Assembly (NCBI GenBank): GCA_036337945.1
Contig: JAYZDF010000045.1
Coordinates: 1-64,000, forward strand
DNA length: 64,000 nt
From: JAYZDF01 sp036337945
Lineage (GTDB): Bacteria > Myxococcota > Kuafuiibacteriia > Kuafuiibacteriales > Kuafuiibacteriaceae
Direction: 5' to 3'
Both the position numbers and the translations under genes were made by a program. Positions within the stretch are counted from its first letter, which is position 1; each line of letters opens with the position of its first letter. Positions 1-7,871 of this stretch are shown here, one piece after another. A model generated the notes under the pieces. It had not been told where the DNA came from and searched no databases. It saw only the letters and a list, made by a program, of their open reading frames with translations.

Positions 1-368
1 ACGGTCTCAGCTTGGTCGTCTTGATGATGAGCCGTCAGGATAAAATCAGCGCCCGCCGCGGTTTTTTGCTTTCGAAGCTCCGCATATCGAGCGGTTCGAA
101 GCGAAGCCTCATCGGTCGGTCCAATCGGAAGTCGCGCACCAAGAAACTCGATTCCTTGCGCGTTACACCAAGTCTCTACCCACTTCGCATCGCTGGAAGA
201 TTCATCTCGGACTGCATGATCAACATGACCGATCACCACAGCTCCCAAACCTAAACACTCAACAACAGCATCTACAAGGACCATCGAGTCGATGCCGCCT
301 GAGCATGCGACCAGAACTCGCTTCGCTGAATGCTCAACTAGAGCGGACTGAACTGCCGAGAGTAACAC
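1..368 (-). CDS. tilS: tRNA(Ile)-lysidine synthase, N-terminal part (runs off window)
   Basis: Reverse-strand frame open from position 368 to the left edge, so only about 122 N-terminal residues are visible. TilS converts C34 of tRNA-Ile(CAU) to lysidine using ATP, so that the tRNA reads AUA. The PP-loop ATPase signature VACSGGIDSMVLVD is present near residue 20, followed by a GHVDHAVRDES segment and, at the window edge, ILTAHHQDDQAET, all hallmark TilS N-terminal blocks. No ATG lies in the open stretch after the last stop; GTG at 366-368 (V-L-L-S-A) is the best start, with no strong Shine-Dalgarno. A strong hairpin separates it from the preceding gene. The C-terminal substrate-binding domains lie outside the window, so intactness cannot be judged. 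Confidence 0.9.
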   Translation of the reverse strand, partial: MLLSAVQSALVEHSAKRVLVACSGGIDSMVLVDAVVECLGLGAVVIGHVDHAVRDESSSDAKWVETWCNAQGIEFLGARLPIGPTDEASLRTARYAELRKQKTAAGADFILTAHHQDDQAET

Positions 369-399
369 GGCTTTAATGTAGCAAAGTTCACGTTAAATA

Positions 400-433
400 C
401 GAACGCCAAGTTGATGATTCAACCTGGCGTTCG
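400..433 (-). terminator. Hairpin terminator-like structure between EF-hand-like gene and tilS
   Basis: A near-perfect inverted repeat: a 9-bp outer stem (400-408 with 425-433, CGAACGCCA/TGGCGTTCG), one mismatch, a 5-bp inner stem (GTTGA/TCAAC) and a TGAT loop. On the minus strand it is followed by TATTT, a short T-rich stretch. It lies 36 nt past the stop of the 470-907 gene and just before tilS, so a Rho-independent terminator of the small upstream gene is the simplest reading. The T-tract is short, so partial read-through is possible. Confidence 0.65.
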
Positions 434-469
434 CGCATAGAGAAGGTCCCTTACGGGATTGTGGAGGTT

Positions 470-907
470 TTACTGTTGTTGGGCAATACGAACCGCAAGC
501 TGTGAAGCCACTGGCGACTGAAATGTCGCTTGCTGTGCCTGAATTCCGCTCTGTGCTTGAACTGCACTTTGCGTTTGAATAGCGGACTTCGCTGAAGCTT
601 CCGCAGCGTTCGAGCGACGTGTCGCCCAGCCATTTTTTGCCCCTGCTGAGCGGTTCGCTTTTTCGAAGGTGTCACGCCCAGCGGGTGTGAAGTTCGCGGT
701 GTTGTAGATACGGCGAACAGTTTTGTCCTCGGTTTTCGTTCGGACGCTGGAGCCGTTGAACCCGTCGTAAACAGCCGCGGAAAGTTTTTTCGCGTCGTCC
801 TTCGAGATTCGTCCGTCGCCCTGGCCTGCTTGAAGCTGGTCCGCGAGTTCGAGAACGCTTCGGTCGTATTTTACGTTGTTGATTTGTTTGTAGTAGCTCG
901 TGCTCAT
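470..907 (-). CDS. Small EF-hand-like protein with Gln/Ala-rich tail, unknown function
   Basis: 145 aa with an ATG start behind a clear Shine-Dalgarno (GGGAGAATAAA-ATG). No signal peptide or membrane segment, so probably cytoplasmic. Residues about 10-45 read YDRSVLELADQLQAG then GDGRISKDDAKKL, which resembles one EF-hand loop with a following helix; I recall similar YDR...GDGRIS modules in small bacterial proteins of unknown role, but I cannot name a family. Residues about 105-145 form a low-complexity tail in which the phrase QxQSxxQAQ recurs. It appears monocistronic, with a strong terminator-like hairpin downstream and about 180 nt before the next gene. Calcium binding is an inference from one loop only. 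Confidence 0.6.
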   Translation of the reverse strand: MSTSYYKQINNVKYDRSVLELADQLQAGQGDGRISKDDAKKLSAAVYDGFNGSSVRTKTEDKTVRRIYNTANFTPAGRDTFEKANRSAGAKNGWATRRSNAAEASAKSAIQTQSAVQAQSGIQAQQATFQSPVASQLAVRIAQQQ

Positions 908-1088
908 TTTATTCTCCCAAAAAAGTGTCTTTTTCCCCGGCGAATCAGATGTGCGCTTTTATGTCCCACGAGCGCTAACACCGATGTGTCTTGTCACCGA
1001 GTTGTAAAGAATATCGGATAAACGTAACGAAAGTTGCTACTTTATCACACATTCCGTGATCTTTTTCACAGTCAAGGGTTATTACCAG

Positions 1089-2126
1089 CTAGAGTCCAAA
1101 GCGGCTGAGTATGCCCATGCGCGATCCGGGTTGAATCGCCAGTAACCCTCCTGTGACGAGCGTCTCCTGAGCATTCGCGTAGATGCCGTGGTAATCACGG
1201 CCGAACACGCCAACATCGAACTGCGTCCATGTTTCACCGTCCCAACGCGCCACGTAGGCCGTCGGCCCACACACCCACACGCTACCATCATCGGCTGCAT
1301 ACACCCCGTTCAAAAACGGCATGCCTAATTCGCCAATGTCCTCCCACTGAGAACCATTGAAACGCAAAACCGTGCCCCCAGTGAAGGAACCGCCTACGGC
1401 ATAAATATCCGACGATGTCCGCCCGTGCACCGTAAGCAAGCGGCTTTGGGTCAGATGATCCTGGAGTAACCAGGTCGAGCCATCGTACCTGAGGATGGTC
1501 CCGTTTGTTCCAACGATGGTCACATCCTGAGGGCCGGAACCCCAAACTTTGAAAAACGTCTCTTCGGCGGCAATCGAAGCTGTCCCCGTAATTTCTAGTT
1601 TTTCAATTTGTTGTCCGTTGTACCGAAAGATAACTCCTTCGGGACCATCTGAACTCAAAGGTGAACCACCGACCATCCAAACATCATCAGGACCCGAGCC
1701 CCATACACCATATAAAGTCGCCTTCGTTGCATTTTTGACCTGCGGAATCTCCATAAGTTCCAAATTCTCGACCGAGCCATGAGCGACCTGTAAATCTTCA
1801 CCAACTACCCAAACATCATCCGCGCTGGTCGACCAAGACCACCAAACAGCGCCTGTGAATCCTGGGGGTGCGGCTACCGGGAGCCAATCACTGCTGCTGT
1901 CTGCCCGGCGATACAAAGCAGGTGGCGCGTCACCACGCAGCGGACCGCCTACCGCCAAAAGGTCGAACTCATTGGGTCCAACAGGGGCAACCGCTAAAAG
2001 TGCCGGCTCAAGTTCGTCGAGATCGTTACGCCAAGTCTGAGGGCCCGGGTCAGACCCTCCTCCAGGGCAAGCGCATAAAACCAATCCAGGAAAAACAAGA
2101 CTCATTACGAATCGACTCAACGTCAT
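1089..2126 (-). CDS. Lipoprotein with VWGSGPxDVW-type propeller repeats
   Basis: Predicted outer-surface or periplasmic lipoprotein of about 345 aa. The frame is open further upstream (to 2240), but ATG at 2126 is preceded by AGAGG at proper spacing and directly starts a signal peptide ending in the lipobox GLVLC near residue 18. The mature protein repeats a blade-like unit: VWGSGPDDVWMVGG, VWGSGPQDVTIVGTNGTILRYDGSTW, TSSDIYAVGG..GTVLRFNGSQW and GSVWVCGPTAYVARWDGETW. Such repeats occur in many myxobacterial secreted proteins and are consistent with a beta-propeller. No catalytic motif is visible; function unknown. Confidence 0.75.
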   Translation of the reverse strand: MTLSRFVMSLVFPGLVLCACPGGGSDPGPQTWRNDLDELEPALLAVAPVGPNEFDLLAVGGPLRGDAPPALYRRADSSSDWLPVAAPPGFTGAVWWSWSTSADDVWVVGEDLQVAHGSVENLELMEIPQVKNATKATLYGVWGSGPDDVWMVGGSPLSSDGPEGVIFRYNGQQIEKLEITGTASIAAEETFFKVWGSGPQDVTIVGTNGTILRYDGSTWLLQDHLTQSRLLTVHGRTSSDIYAVGGSFTGGTVLRFNGSQWEDIGELGMPFLNGVYAADDGSVWVCGPTAYVARWDGETWTQFDVGVFGRDYHGIYANAQETLVTGGLLAIQPGSRMGILSRFGL

Positions 2127-2250
2127 GGAGTAAGCCTCTTTCATGTTTAGCGGTTTATCAAGTCGAGGATTTGACTCGAGGCATCGCAAGACCTCACTCC
2201 TAAAACCAGTAATTTCAGAAAGATAAGCCTTCTTTCTCACCTGATATATC

Positions 2251-3693
2251 TTATTCTTTTATCTTGGGATTAGAATCGAGCCACTCCAATAGGTCCCTGA
2301 GGAAGTCTCTTTCTACTCTCCGGCTGGCGTCTCGATACCTTACACGAGTCGACGTTTTTGACTCCGACTTCATCAGATGGTCGACCCTTGAATAATACTT
2401 AGATTGGGTATTTTTCGTTCCGCCTGGTCTCCCTTTCAGAAGATCGACCAGTGCTTTCGTATCTGTTTTCCACGATACCTCGATGTCCTTGAGTCCTTGA
2501 AAGACAGCAATGGGGTTCTGCAATGAGCCGAGCTTCAGCTTGAGCGCATCGGGTAAAGCCCCCCAATCTCCAGCCAGGATCCCCACGCCTTTGACCAGTT
2601 CAGGGGAATGAACTGCCCCCTCTAAAGCGGGTCGAATGCCCGTGCCGTGCCCAAGAAGAATAATGCTGTCTGCGTCGATGGCGCTCTGGCTCGAAAGAAA
2701 CTGCAAAATCGCAGCAACCGATTCTCGGTTCTCGGGTTCGGGGCCGTCGTCAAGTCGCAAGACCGCATACCCTGCTTCGAGTAAGTGGTCCTGAATCTGC
2801 CAGGTCCCGTGGTCAATCTCTGTCGAAATCCCGTATCGATCTTGGCGCTGTGAATCACTGAACAGAAAAATCACGGGCGCTCGTAGTCGAGGCCATCTCG
2901 ACAAATTTCTGGGGACAGATAATACGCCAGCTCGAGATAAAAGCTGCACAGGCTCATCTTTCCAGGCGGGCATTTCAGGTGGTCGATACGTGAGTTTTTT
3001 AGGCAGAGTAACTGCAGATATTGGTTTTACATTCGCGCTTCGGACAAAAGAGCGACCATCGACTGATTTGAGGAGGGCCAGCCGACCGTTGTTGTCGAAT
3101 GTCGCTGTTCCTAACGCCGAGCTGACCCGAATTTCGCCATTCGCATTGGTGTAAATTGTCAGCTGTAAAGGCACTTGCTTACGTCGCACAGGGTCGAAAT
3201 AGCGACTAGACACCGACGTACCGACGCGCAGGTCTAACCTCTGAGTCAATAGATTCAAGGCAAACGGAGTATCTGCCGTCATCGGAAGTCGCATGTCAGC
3301 GGTCGTCTTGTATTCAGTTCGAGTCACGCCATCCGAAACCATGACAATTCCCGGCTTCCACTGCAGACTGTGAAGACCTTCTTTCGAACAGAGCCGTTTG
3401 AAAAAGGACACATTGTCATCAGCAGTAAACACCCACGAGTATTCTCTAATACTATCAAGCTTTTGCGTCCGCGTTCTCACTTTAACTTGGCCTTGAGCAT
3501 TAACGCGGTATATCGTTCTTGTTCGGCCTATCGCTTTGCCGGCGGCGTCACGAATTTCGTAAGCTAACACTTCGTCATGGACGAACTTCGCTTTCGGCAA
3601 TGTCGCCGAACTCATTTCATTTAGGGATGAGGAATTCGAGCTTGCAGCGCAGCCTAGAAAAGTCGCGAGACAGCAGGCGACGAAGACTTTCAT
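2251..3693 (-). CDS. Alpha/beta-hydrolase-like lipoprotein lacking the nucleophile Ser
   Basis: About 480 aa. The start is ATG 3691-3693, which overlaps the TGA of hbd (ATGA), implying translational coupling. A signal peptide ends at the lipobox TFLGC (Cys about 14). The N-terminal half (to about 250) is beta-rich and unrecognised; the C-terminal 200 residues follow the prolyl-oligopeptidase/dienelactone-hydrolase type fold: QDHLLEAGYAVLRLDD, SIILLGHGTGIRPAL, AVFQGLKDIEVSW and RVDHLMK, the latter two carrying the usual acid and His. The nucleophile elbow is G-H-G-T-G, with Gly350 where Ser is expected, so ordinary hydrolase activity is doubtful. It may bind rather than cleave a ligand. The operon context is thiolase-hbd. 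Confidence 0.7.
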   Translation of the reverse strand: MKVFVACCLATFLGCAASSNSSSLNEMSSATLPKAKFVHDEVLAYEIRDAAGKAIGRTRTIYRVNAQGQVKVRTRTQKLDSIREYSWVFTADDNVSFFKRLCSKEGLHSLQWKPGIVMVSDGVTRTEYKTTADMRLPMTADTPFALNLLTQRLDLRVGTSVSSRYFDPVRRKQVPLQLTIYTNANGEIRVSSALGTATFDNNGRLALLKSVDGRSFVRSANVKPISAVTLPKKLTYRPPEMPAWKDEPVQLLSRAGVLSVPRNLSRWPRLRAPVIFLFSDSQRQDRYGISTEIDHGTWQIQDHLLEAGYAVLRLDDGPEPENRESVAAILQFLSSQSAIDADSIILLGHGTGIRPALEGAVHSPELVKGVGILAGDWGALPDALKLKLGSLQNPIAVFQGLKDIEVSWKTDTKALVDLLKGRPGGTKNTQSKYYSRVDHLMKSESKTSTRVRYRDASRRVERDFLRDLLEWLDSNPKIKE

Positions 3694-4547
3694 TTCTCGT
3701 ACCGGTAAAATCCACGACCGGTCTTCGCTCCCAGCCAACCGGCATCGACATATCTACGCAAAAGTGGAGCCGGTCGATATTTGGAGTCGCCGAGCCCTTC
3801 ATGGAGAACTTCCATAATCGATAAACAGGTATCCAGACCAATGAAGTCCGCAAGTGCCAGCGGACCCATCGGTTGATTGGTCCCAAGCTTCATCGCTGTG
3901 TCTATATCTTCAGGCGAAGCCAAACTGTCCGCGAGTGCGAAGATGGCTTCGTTGATCATAGGCAGTAAAACCCTGTTTACTATAAAGCCAGGTTGGTCGT
4001 CTGACTTGACCGTTGTCTTTCCGAGACGCTCAGCGAAGGTCCGAATCCTTTGATAGGTCATATCGCTCGTCGCTAGGCCAGGAATGATTTCGACCAGCTT
4101 CATCACCGGAACAGGATTCATAAAATGCATGCCGATAAACTTTCCTGGGTAACGAGTGACAGAGGCGAGCCGAGTGATAGAAATCGAAGACGTGTTAGAG
4201 GCCAAAATGGCATCTTCTTTCAGGACTCCATCAACCTCAACGAAAATCTTCTTTTTCAGGTCTTCGTTTTCGGTCGCAGCCTCTATGATCAGGTCGGCCT
4301 GTTCGAATCCATCTAGGTCGGTTTTCCCTTGGATGAGCCCGATAATGTCATTTTTTTCATCAGCACTGATTCGGCCTTTCGCCACGCTTTTTTCGAGCTT
4401 CCGAGCGATGCTTCCCAATGCTCGATCAAGAACTTCTGTATTGAGGTCTCGAAGAATAACCGGAATACCGGCTTGAGCAATCACCTGTGCGATGCCGCTG
4501 CCCATTTGTCCTGCGCCAATTACAGCGACATTTTGAATCTCTGACAT
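3690..4547 (-). CDS. hbd: 3-hydroxybutyryl-CoA dehydrogenase
   Basis: 285 aa, the normal length for the single-function enzyme. It oxidises/reduces 3-hydroxyacyl-CoA with NAD(H), interconverting acetoacetyl-CoA and 3-hydroxybutyryl-CoA in the cytosol. The N-terminal Rossmann motif is VIGAGQMGSGIAQV; the catalytic His occurs in IGMHFMNPVPVMKLVEI; the C-terminal dimerisation part contains GFIVNRVLLPMINEA and the closing TGRGFYRY. ATG 4547 has AAAGG overlapping the thiolase stop, 5 nt upstream. With the thiolase it forms a two-step C4-CoA module; the direction (beta-oxidation or C4 synthesis) is not visible from the sequence. PaaH-type dehydrogenase is the alternative label. Confidence 0.92.
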   Translation of the reverse strand: MSEIQNVAVIGAGQMGSGIAQVIAQAGIPVILRDLNTEVLDRALGSIARKLEKSVAKGRISADEKNDIIGLIQGKTDLDGFEQADLIIEAATENEDLKKKIFVEVDGVLKEDAILASNTSSISITRLASVTRYPGKFIGMHFMNPVPVMKLVEIIPGLATSDMTYQRIRTFAERLGKTTVKSDDQPGFIVNRVLLPMINEAIFALADSLASPEDIDTAMKLGTNQPMGPLALADFIGLDTCLSIMEVLHEGLGDSKYRPAPLLRRYVDAGWLGAKTGRGFYRYEK

Positions 4548-4552
4548 GGTTT

Positions 4553-5731
4553 TTACCTTTCTACGATCATGGAAACGGCTTCACCGCCACCGATACAAAG
4601 CGAAGCCAGACCGCGCTTCTTGTCCTGGTGTTTCATAGCATAAAGCAGCGTGGTCAGGATACGCGCTCCTGAGGCTCCAATCGGATGTCCAAGCGCGATC
4701 GCTCCACCGTTGACGTTGACTCTATCGCGGCTCAACTCAAGCTCACGCTCATTGGCAATTGATACGACAGCAAAGGCCTCATTTACTTCCCACAGGTCAA
4801 TATCCGTCGTCGTTAGTCCGGCCTTATCAAGGTTCGCTTTCATCGCCTTGGCTGGTGCAGTTGTGAACCATTCTGGCGCTTGGGCCGCAGAGGAATAGGA
4901 GTTGATCGTCGCTAAAGGCGTAAGACCTCGTTCATCGGCCCAAGCTTTCGAGGCCACTAGCACCATCGACGCTCCATCGTTCAGTGAGCTTGCATTGGCA
5001 GCAGTCACTGTCCCTTCTTTTTCAAAAGCGGGTCGTAGACCAGAAAACTTGTCCAACCGACCACGACCTGGCTCTTCGTCTGTATCAACGACAGTCGTCC
5101 CTTTTCGTGTCTTAATTTCGACGGGGCAGATTTCGTCTTTGAAGAGCCCCTTTTCTTGGGCATCCAAGGCGCGCTGGTAACTCAGCTTGGCGTATTCGTC
5201 CTGGTCTTCTCTGGACACAGTACAGTCACGCGCACAAATCTCAGCGGCGTTACCCATATGGAAGTCGTTGTACACATCCCAGAGGCCATCTTTGATCATC
5301 CCATCCACGAGGTTTTTGTGGCCAAACTTGAGGCCATCTCGCGCACCGTCTACGTAGTATGGAACTTTCGACATGGATTCCATGCCACCGGCCAGAACAA
5401 CCTGCGCATCCCCGGCTTTGACCGCTTGCGCAGCGAGCATGATCGCCTTCAGGCCAGAGCCACAGACCTTATTGAGCGTGGTGCAAGGCACAGTATTTGG
5501 TAATCCCGCCGCGAGTGCCACTTGGCGGGCTGGGGCTTGACCGACACCCGCAGGTAACACCGTCCCCACGTAAACCTCATCGACCTCTTCTGGCTTAACG
5601 TTGCCGCGTTCCAGCGCCGCTTTTGCCGCACATGCTCCAAGCTCGGGAGCACGAAGGGCTGAAAGCGCACCTTGAAATGAACCTATAGGAGTCCGCGCTG
5701 CGGACAAAATGACGACTTCATTTTTACTCAT
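4553..5731 (-). CDS. atoB: Acetyl-CoA C-acetyltransferase (thiolase)
   Basis: 392 aa, typical thiolase II size. It catalyses reversible condensation of two acetyl-CoA to acetoacetyl-CoA. Visible signatures: the acylated Cys in TTLNKVCGSGLKA (about residue 90), WEVNEAFAVV, GHPIGASGARI with the active His, and the second Cys in LCIGGGEA close to the C-terminus. Start ATG 5731. It is first in a run with hbd and the hydrolase-like lipoprotein, so it likely carries the operon promoter. No phaC or beta-oxidation hydratase is in the window, so PHB synthesis versus fatty-acid degradation cannot be resolved. Confidence 0.93.
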   Translation of the reverse strand: MSKNEVVILSAARTPIGSFQGALSALRAPELGACAAKAALERGNVKPEEVDEVYVGTVLPAGVGQAPARQVALAAGLPNTVPCTTLNKVCGSGLKAIMLAAQAVKAGDAQVVLAGGMESMSKVPYYVDGARDGLKFGHKNLVDGMIKDGLWDVYNDFHMGNAAEICARDCTVSREDQDEYAKLSYQRALDAQEKGLFKDEICPVEIKTRKGTTVVDTDEEPGRGRLDKFSGLRPAFEKEGTVTAANASSLNDGASMVLVASKAWADERGLTPLATINSYSSAAQAPEWFTTAPAKAMKANLDKAGLTTTDIDLWEVNEAFAVVSIANERELELSRDRVNVNGGAIALGHPIGASGARILTTLLYAMKHQDKKRGLASLCIGGGEAVSMIVER

Positions 5732-5743
5732 AGCACGGTAGCT

Positions 5744-5769
5744 ATTCTAGTTTCCGCACATCTTGTCAA
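5744..5769 (-). promoter_or_regulatory. Candidate promoter of the thiolase operon
   Basis: On the minus strand a perfect TTGACA (complement of 5764-5769) is followed after 14 nt by TAGAAT (complement of 5744-5749). The spacer is short for a sigma-70 promoter, and the -10 lies only about 13 nt before the ATG, so a very short leader would result. I list it because the -35 match is exact and the position is right for the operon head. Confidence 0.3.
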
Positions 5770-5787
5770 CGGACGCTCTACGAAGGT

Positions 5788-6228
5788 TTAGCTCTCTGCC
5801 TCTTCGCTCTGGTCAGGTGTTCCACCCACTTCAACCTTGCTTTCTACCTCTGGTTTCACGCTGTCTCCTGTTTCGTTGGCGCGAAAAGCGATCGAGGCAT
5901 TTACGTCAATCTTTAGCCCCGTAAGAACTTTAGTTATTTCCTGCGAAAGGTCAGTATTCTTGAGAAAATCTCCAACTTCTTGAGCAACAATGCGAAGAAC
6001 TTCTTTTCTGCCTTTGTCACCCTGTTGGATGACATAGGTAAGCGCCTCCTTGGAGAGACTTCCCGTTGTTTGGACCTGCTCTACCGTCGATTCTAGCTTT
6101 TTACGTACGAAGTCCGTGATGCCAAGGCTAGGTCGGTCACGCGCATCAGCGGAATCAAACGTCTCTCGGCTAAACATCTCGTCGGTCGGAGTGTTTAAAC
6201 CTTCTGTCTCATTTTCTTCTTCACTCAT
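5788..6228 (-). CDS. Acidic helical protein of unknown function
   Basis: 146 aa, soluble. Acidic low-complexity ends (MSEEENETEG at the start, QSEEAES at the end) flank a central amphipathic segment (about 35-110) with FVRKKLESTVEQV, KEALTYVIQQGDKGRKEVLRIVAQEVGDFL and an EITKVLTGLKIDVNASIAF block. I recall comparable small proteins in deltaproteobacteria but no established function. The helical core and its position upstream of the thiolase operon might suggest a granule- or membrane-associating role, but nothing in the sequence demonstrates a phasin. It reads in the same direction as the lipoprotein upstream (27 nt gap). Confidence 0.65.
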   Translation of the reverse strand: MSEEENETEGLNTPTDEMFSRETFDSADARDRPSLGITDFVRKKLESTVEQVQTTGSLSKEALTYVIQQGDKGRKEVLRIVAQEVGDFLKNTDLSQEITKVLTGLKIDVNASIAFRANETGDSVKPEVESKVEVGGTPDQSEEAES

Positions 6229-6255
6229 AATAACCGCCTCCGCGTCCCTTTGTGC

Positions 6256-6687
6256 TCAATCCGCTTCTTTCAAAACAGTGAGCAACCGTAATGAGGTTCG
6301 GTTCGAAGTTTGACCCGACGCGTCACAGAGTGCAAATTCAAAGTCGATAAATTCACCGTTCACTAGGTTTATCCCTGAAAGGCTCACCTCGAAGCGAAGC
6401 TCCCCCGCGGAGGCTGTAGGTAGAAGCTTTGGCCTTTGAGCAGCAAACAGTTCTTTCAATCCGATTTCAGACTCGATATTTTCGTCTACGGTAACCATTA
6501 GCGATCCCGATTCAAGGTCGCCGTCCGTATCCTCAAATTGCAACAGAAAACCGAGTTTCTGGCTACTGCTGCTAGGAATGTCCAAGAAATTTACGTCTAA
6601 AATCTCAGGTCGCCCCATTGGCCAGTTCTCTTCGGAAGGCACGCAACCAGCCCAACAAAGCAGCCCTAATAGAAACCAACGTCGCAC
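6256..6687 (-). CDS. Small lipoprotein, unknown function
   Basis: 143 aa with a short signal peptide, MRRWFLLGLLCWAGC, whose lipobox CWAGC puts the lipidated Cys at residue 15. The mature part looks like a single beta-sandwich domain: LGFLLQFEDTDGDLESGSL and LVNGEFIDFEFALCDASGQTSN are reminiscent of an Ig-like/fibronectin-like fold with a DTDGD turn. One further Cys is present. It sits between the acidic helical protein and the 350-aa protein, all co-directional, and could be part of a small envelope-related operon. I do not recognise the family. Confidence 0.65.
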   Translation of the reverse strand: MRRWFLLGLLCWAGCVPSEENWPMGRPEILDVNFLDIPSSSSQKLGFLLQFEDTDGDLESGSLMVTVDENIESEIGLKELFAAQRPKLLPTASAGELRFEVSLSGINLVNGEFIDFEFALCDASGQTSNRTSLRLLTVLKEAD

Positions 6688-6733
6688 ATCGGTAGTCTTT
6701 CACAGACTTCTGAACATGAGCAACAAAATCAGC

Positions 6734-7786
6734 TCAACAGGCTTCGCGAGATTCTTGGAGCACAGGAGAAAGCTCTAAAACCTTAATCCGTTTCTCAATC
6801 GCTGGAATAATGTTTCTCTCTAGTTCGACGCCTATAGTTTGGGGGCGTTCCTTTCGACCTTGCCGGTCATATTGAAGTGAAATTCGATTACGCATTCGCG
6901 CGGACCAAATTTCAAAAGCAGCGAAAAGACCACCGACAAACTCATCAATCACCGTGTTCAACGCACTGGCATGCTGCTCTTGTTGCTCCTTCAAACTGGT
7001 AGAATAGTGCTCCACTAGCGCTTTGCCGACCATCGCATCACAGGCCGAAGATTTACGTTGAAACGACAGCCAGGTCTTGGGCTCCTCCGAAATGGTAAAG
7101 CTAAGGTTAGCGGTACCCACCTCGTACTGATAGTTCGGTCGTTTACAGCGCAGCATCCTTGGTCGCTTGACCGTCTCGTGAGAAAACACGCGCCGGAAGG
7201 AAGCGAGTCCGTTACGATAAATTTCTGCAATACCAATTTCAATTTGGTCAATGTAGTGGTCAGAAAAAGAATTCATGCGCGCGAGAAACTGATCTTCAAG
7301 CTTCTTTGTGTTCTCTTTTGTAACAAGCAAACGCCCTTGCCCGCCCTCGATGTTGTAATCAAAAGAACGCTTTTGCAGATCCGCTATAATACCTTGCGTA
7401 ACCACCTCATGCAGCCGCGGCCTTAGGCGACGCTGAGCAAACTGATAATGCTCTCGAAGCTTTTGCTCCATCCGGTCAAGGTTCTGCCTCAGCTCAAGCT
7501 GCTCCGGTTCCGAGATTGTCCTTGGTGGCGCCTGATCTTGTGTTTGGATCGGCCGAATTAGGTCCGCTAATTTCAGCGCATGCCGGTAAAGACTCAACCA
7601 GAGAATTGAGTCGTGTTCTGGTACCGCATTCGTTTGTGCCGAGAGTTTGCCCAACAACGAAAGTAAGTCATCGTCTTGAGCCGCATCTAAGCCAATTTCG
7701 ATAAGTTCCTCGACCTCTGGAATTGGATCAACAAGCTCCCTCAAAGCACCGACATCATAAAAAGCAGCAGAAGGCGCCTCAATCAC
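6734..7786 (-). CDS. 350-aa soluble protein, unrecognised
   Basis: GTG start at 7786 (V/M-I-E-A-P); the next internal Met is far downstream, so GTG is well supported. No signal peptide or membrane helix. The region about 95-260 is strongly charged and helical (QNLDRMEQKLREHYQFAQRR, TKKLEDQFLARMNSF) and probably contains coiled-coil segments; the C-terminal third has FVGGLFAAFEIWSARMRNRI, a more hydrophobic helix. I find no catalytic motif. It lies 85 nt downstream of the PEGA-kinase gene and could be transcribed with it. Confidence 0.6.
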   Translation of the reverse strand: MIEAPSAAFYDVGALRELVDPIPEVEELIEIGLDAAQDDDLLSLLGKLSAQTNAVPEHDSILWLSLYRHALKLADLIRPIQTQDQAPPRTISEPEQLELRQNLDRMEQKLREHYQFAQRRLRPRLHEVVTQGIIADLQKRSFDYNIEGGQGRLLVTKENTKKLEDQFLARMNSFSDHYIDQIEIGIAEIYRNGLASFRRVFSHETVKRPRMLRCKRPNYQYEVGTANLSFTISEEPKTWLSFQRKSSACDAMVGKALVEHYSTSLKEQQEQHASALNTVIDEFVGGLFAAFEIWSARMRNRISLQYDRQGRKERPQTIGVELERNIIPAIEKRIKVLELSPVLQESREAC

Positions 7787-7827
7787 CTATTCATCCGATA
7801 GGAGAGCATCACACATTACGTTGCAAG

Positions 7828-7845
7828 GTTTACCTGTCCGTAAAC
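7828..7845 (-). terminator. Small hairpin downstream of PEGA kinase (weak terminator candidate)
   Basis: Perfect 6-bp inverted repeat GTTTAC/GTAAAC around a 6-nt loop, located 27 nt past the kinase stop. No T-run follows on the minus strand, so Rho-independent termination is not well supported. Confidence 0.25.
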
Positions 7846-7871
7846 GGAATCTCATCGAGCGAGGATTATCG

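Noticed and set aside
12..254. Plus-strand 80-codon open frame at the left edge
   Set aside because: It is antisense to the tilS PP-loop region, which matches its family strongly on the minus strand.
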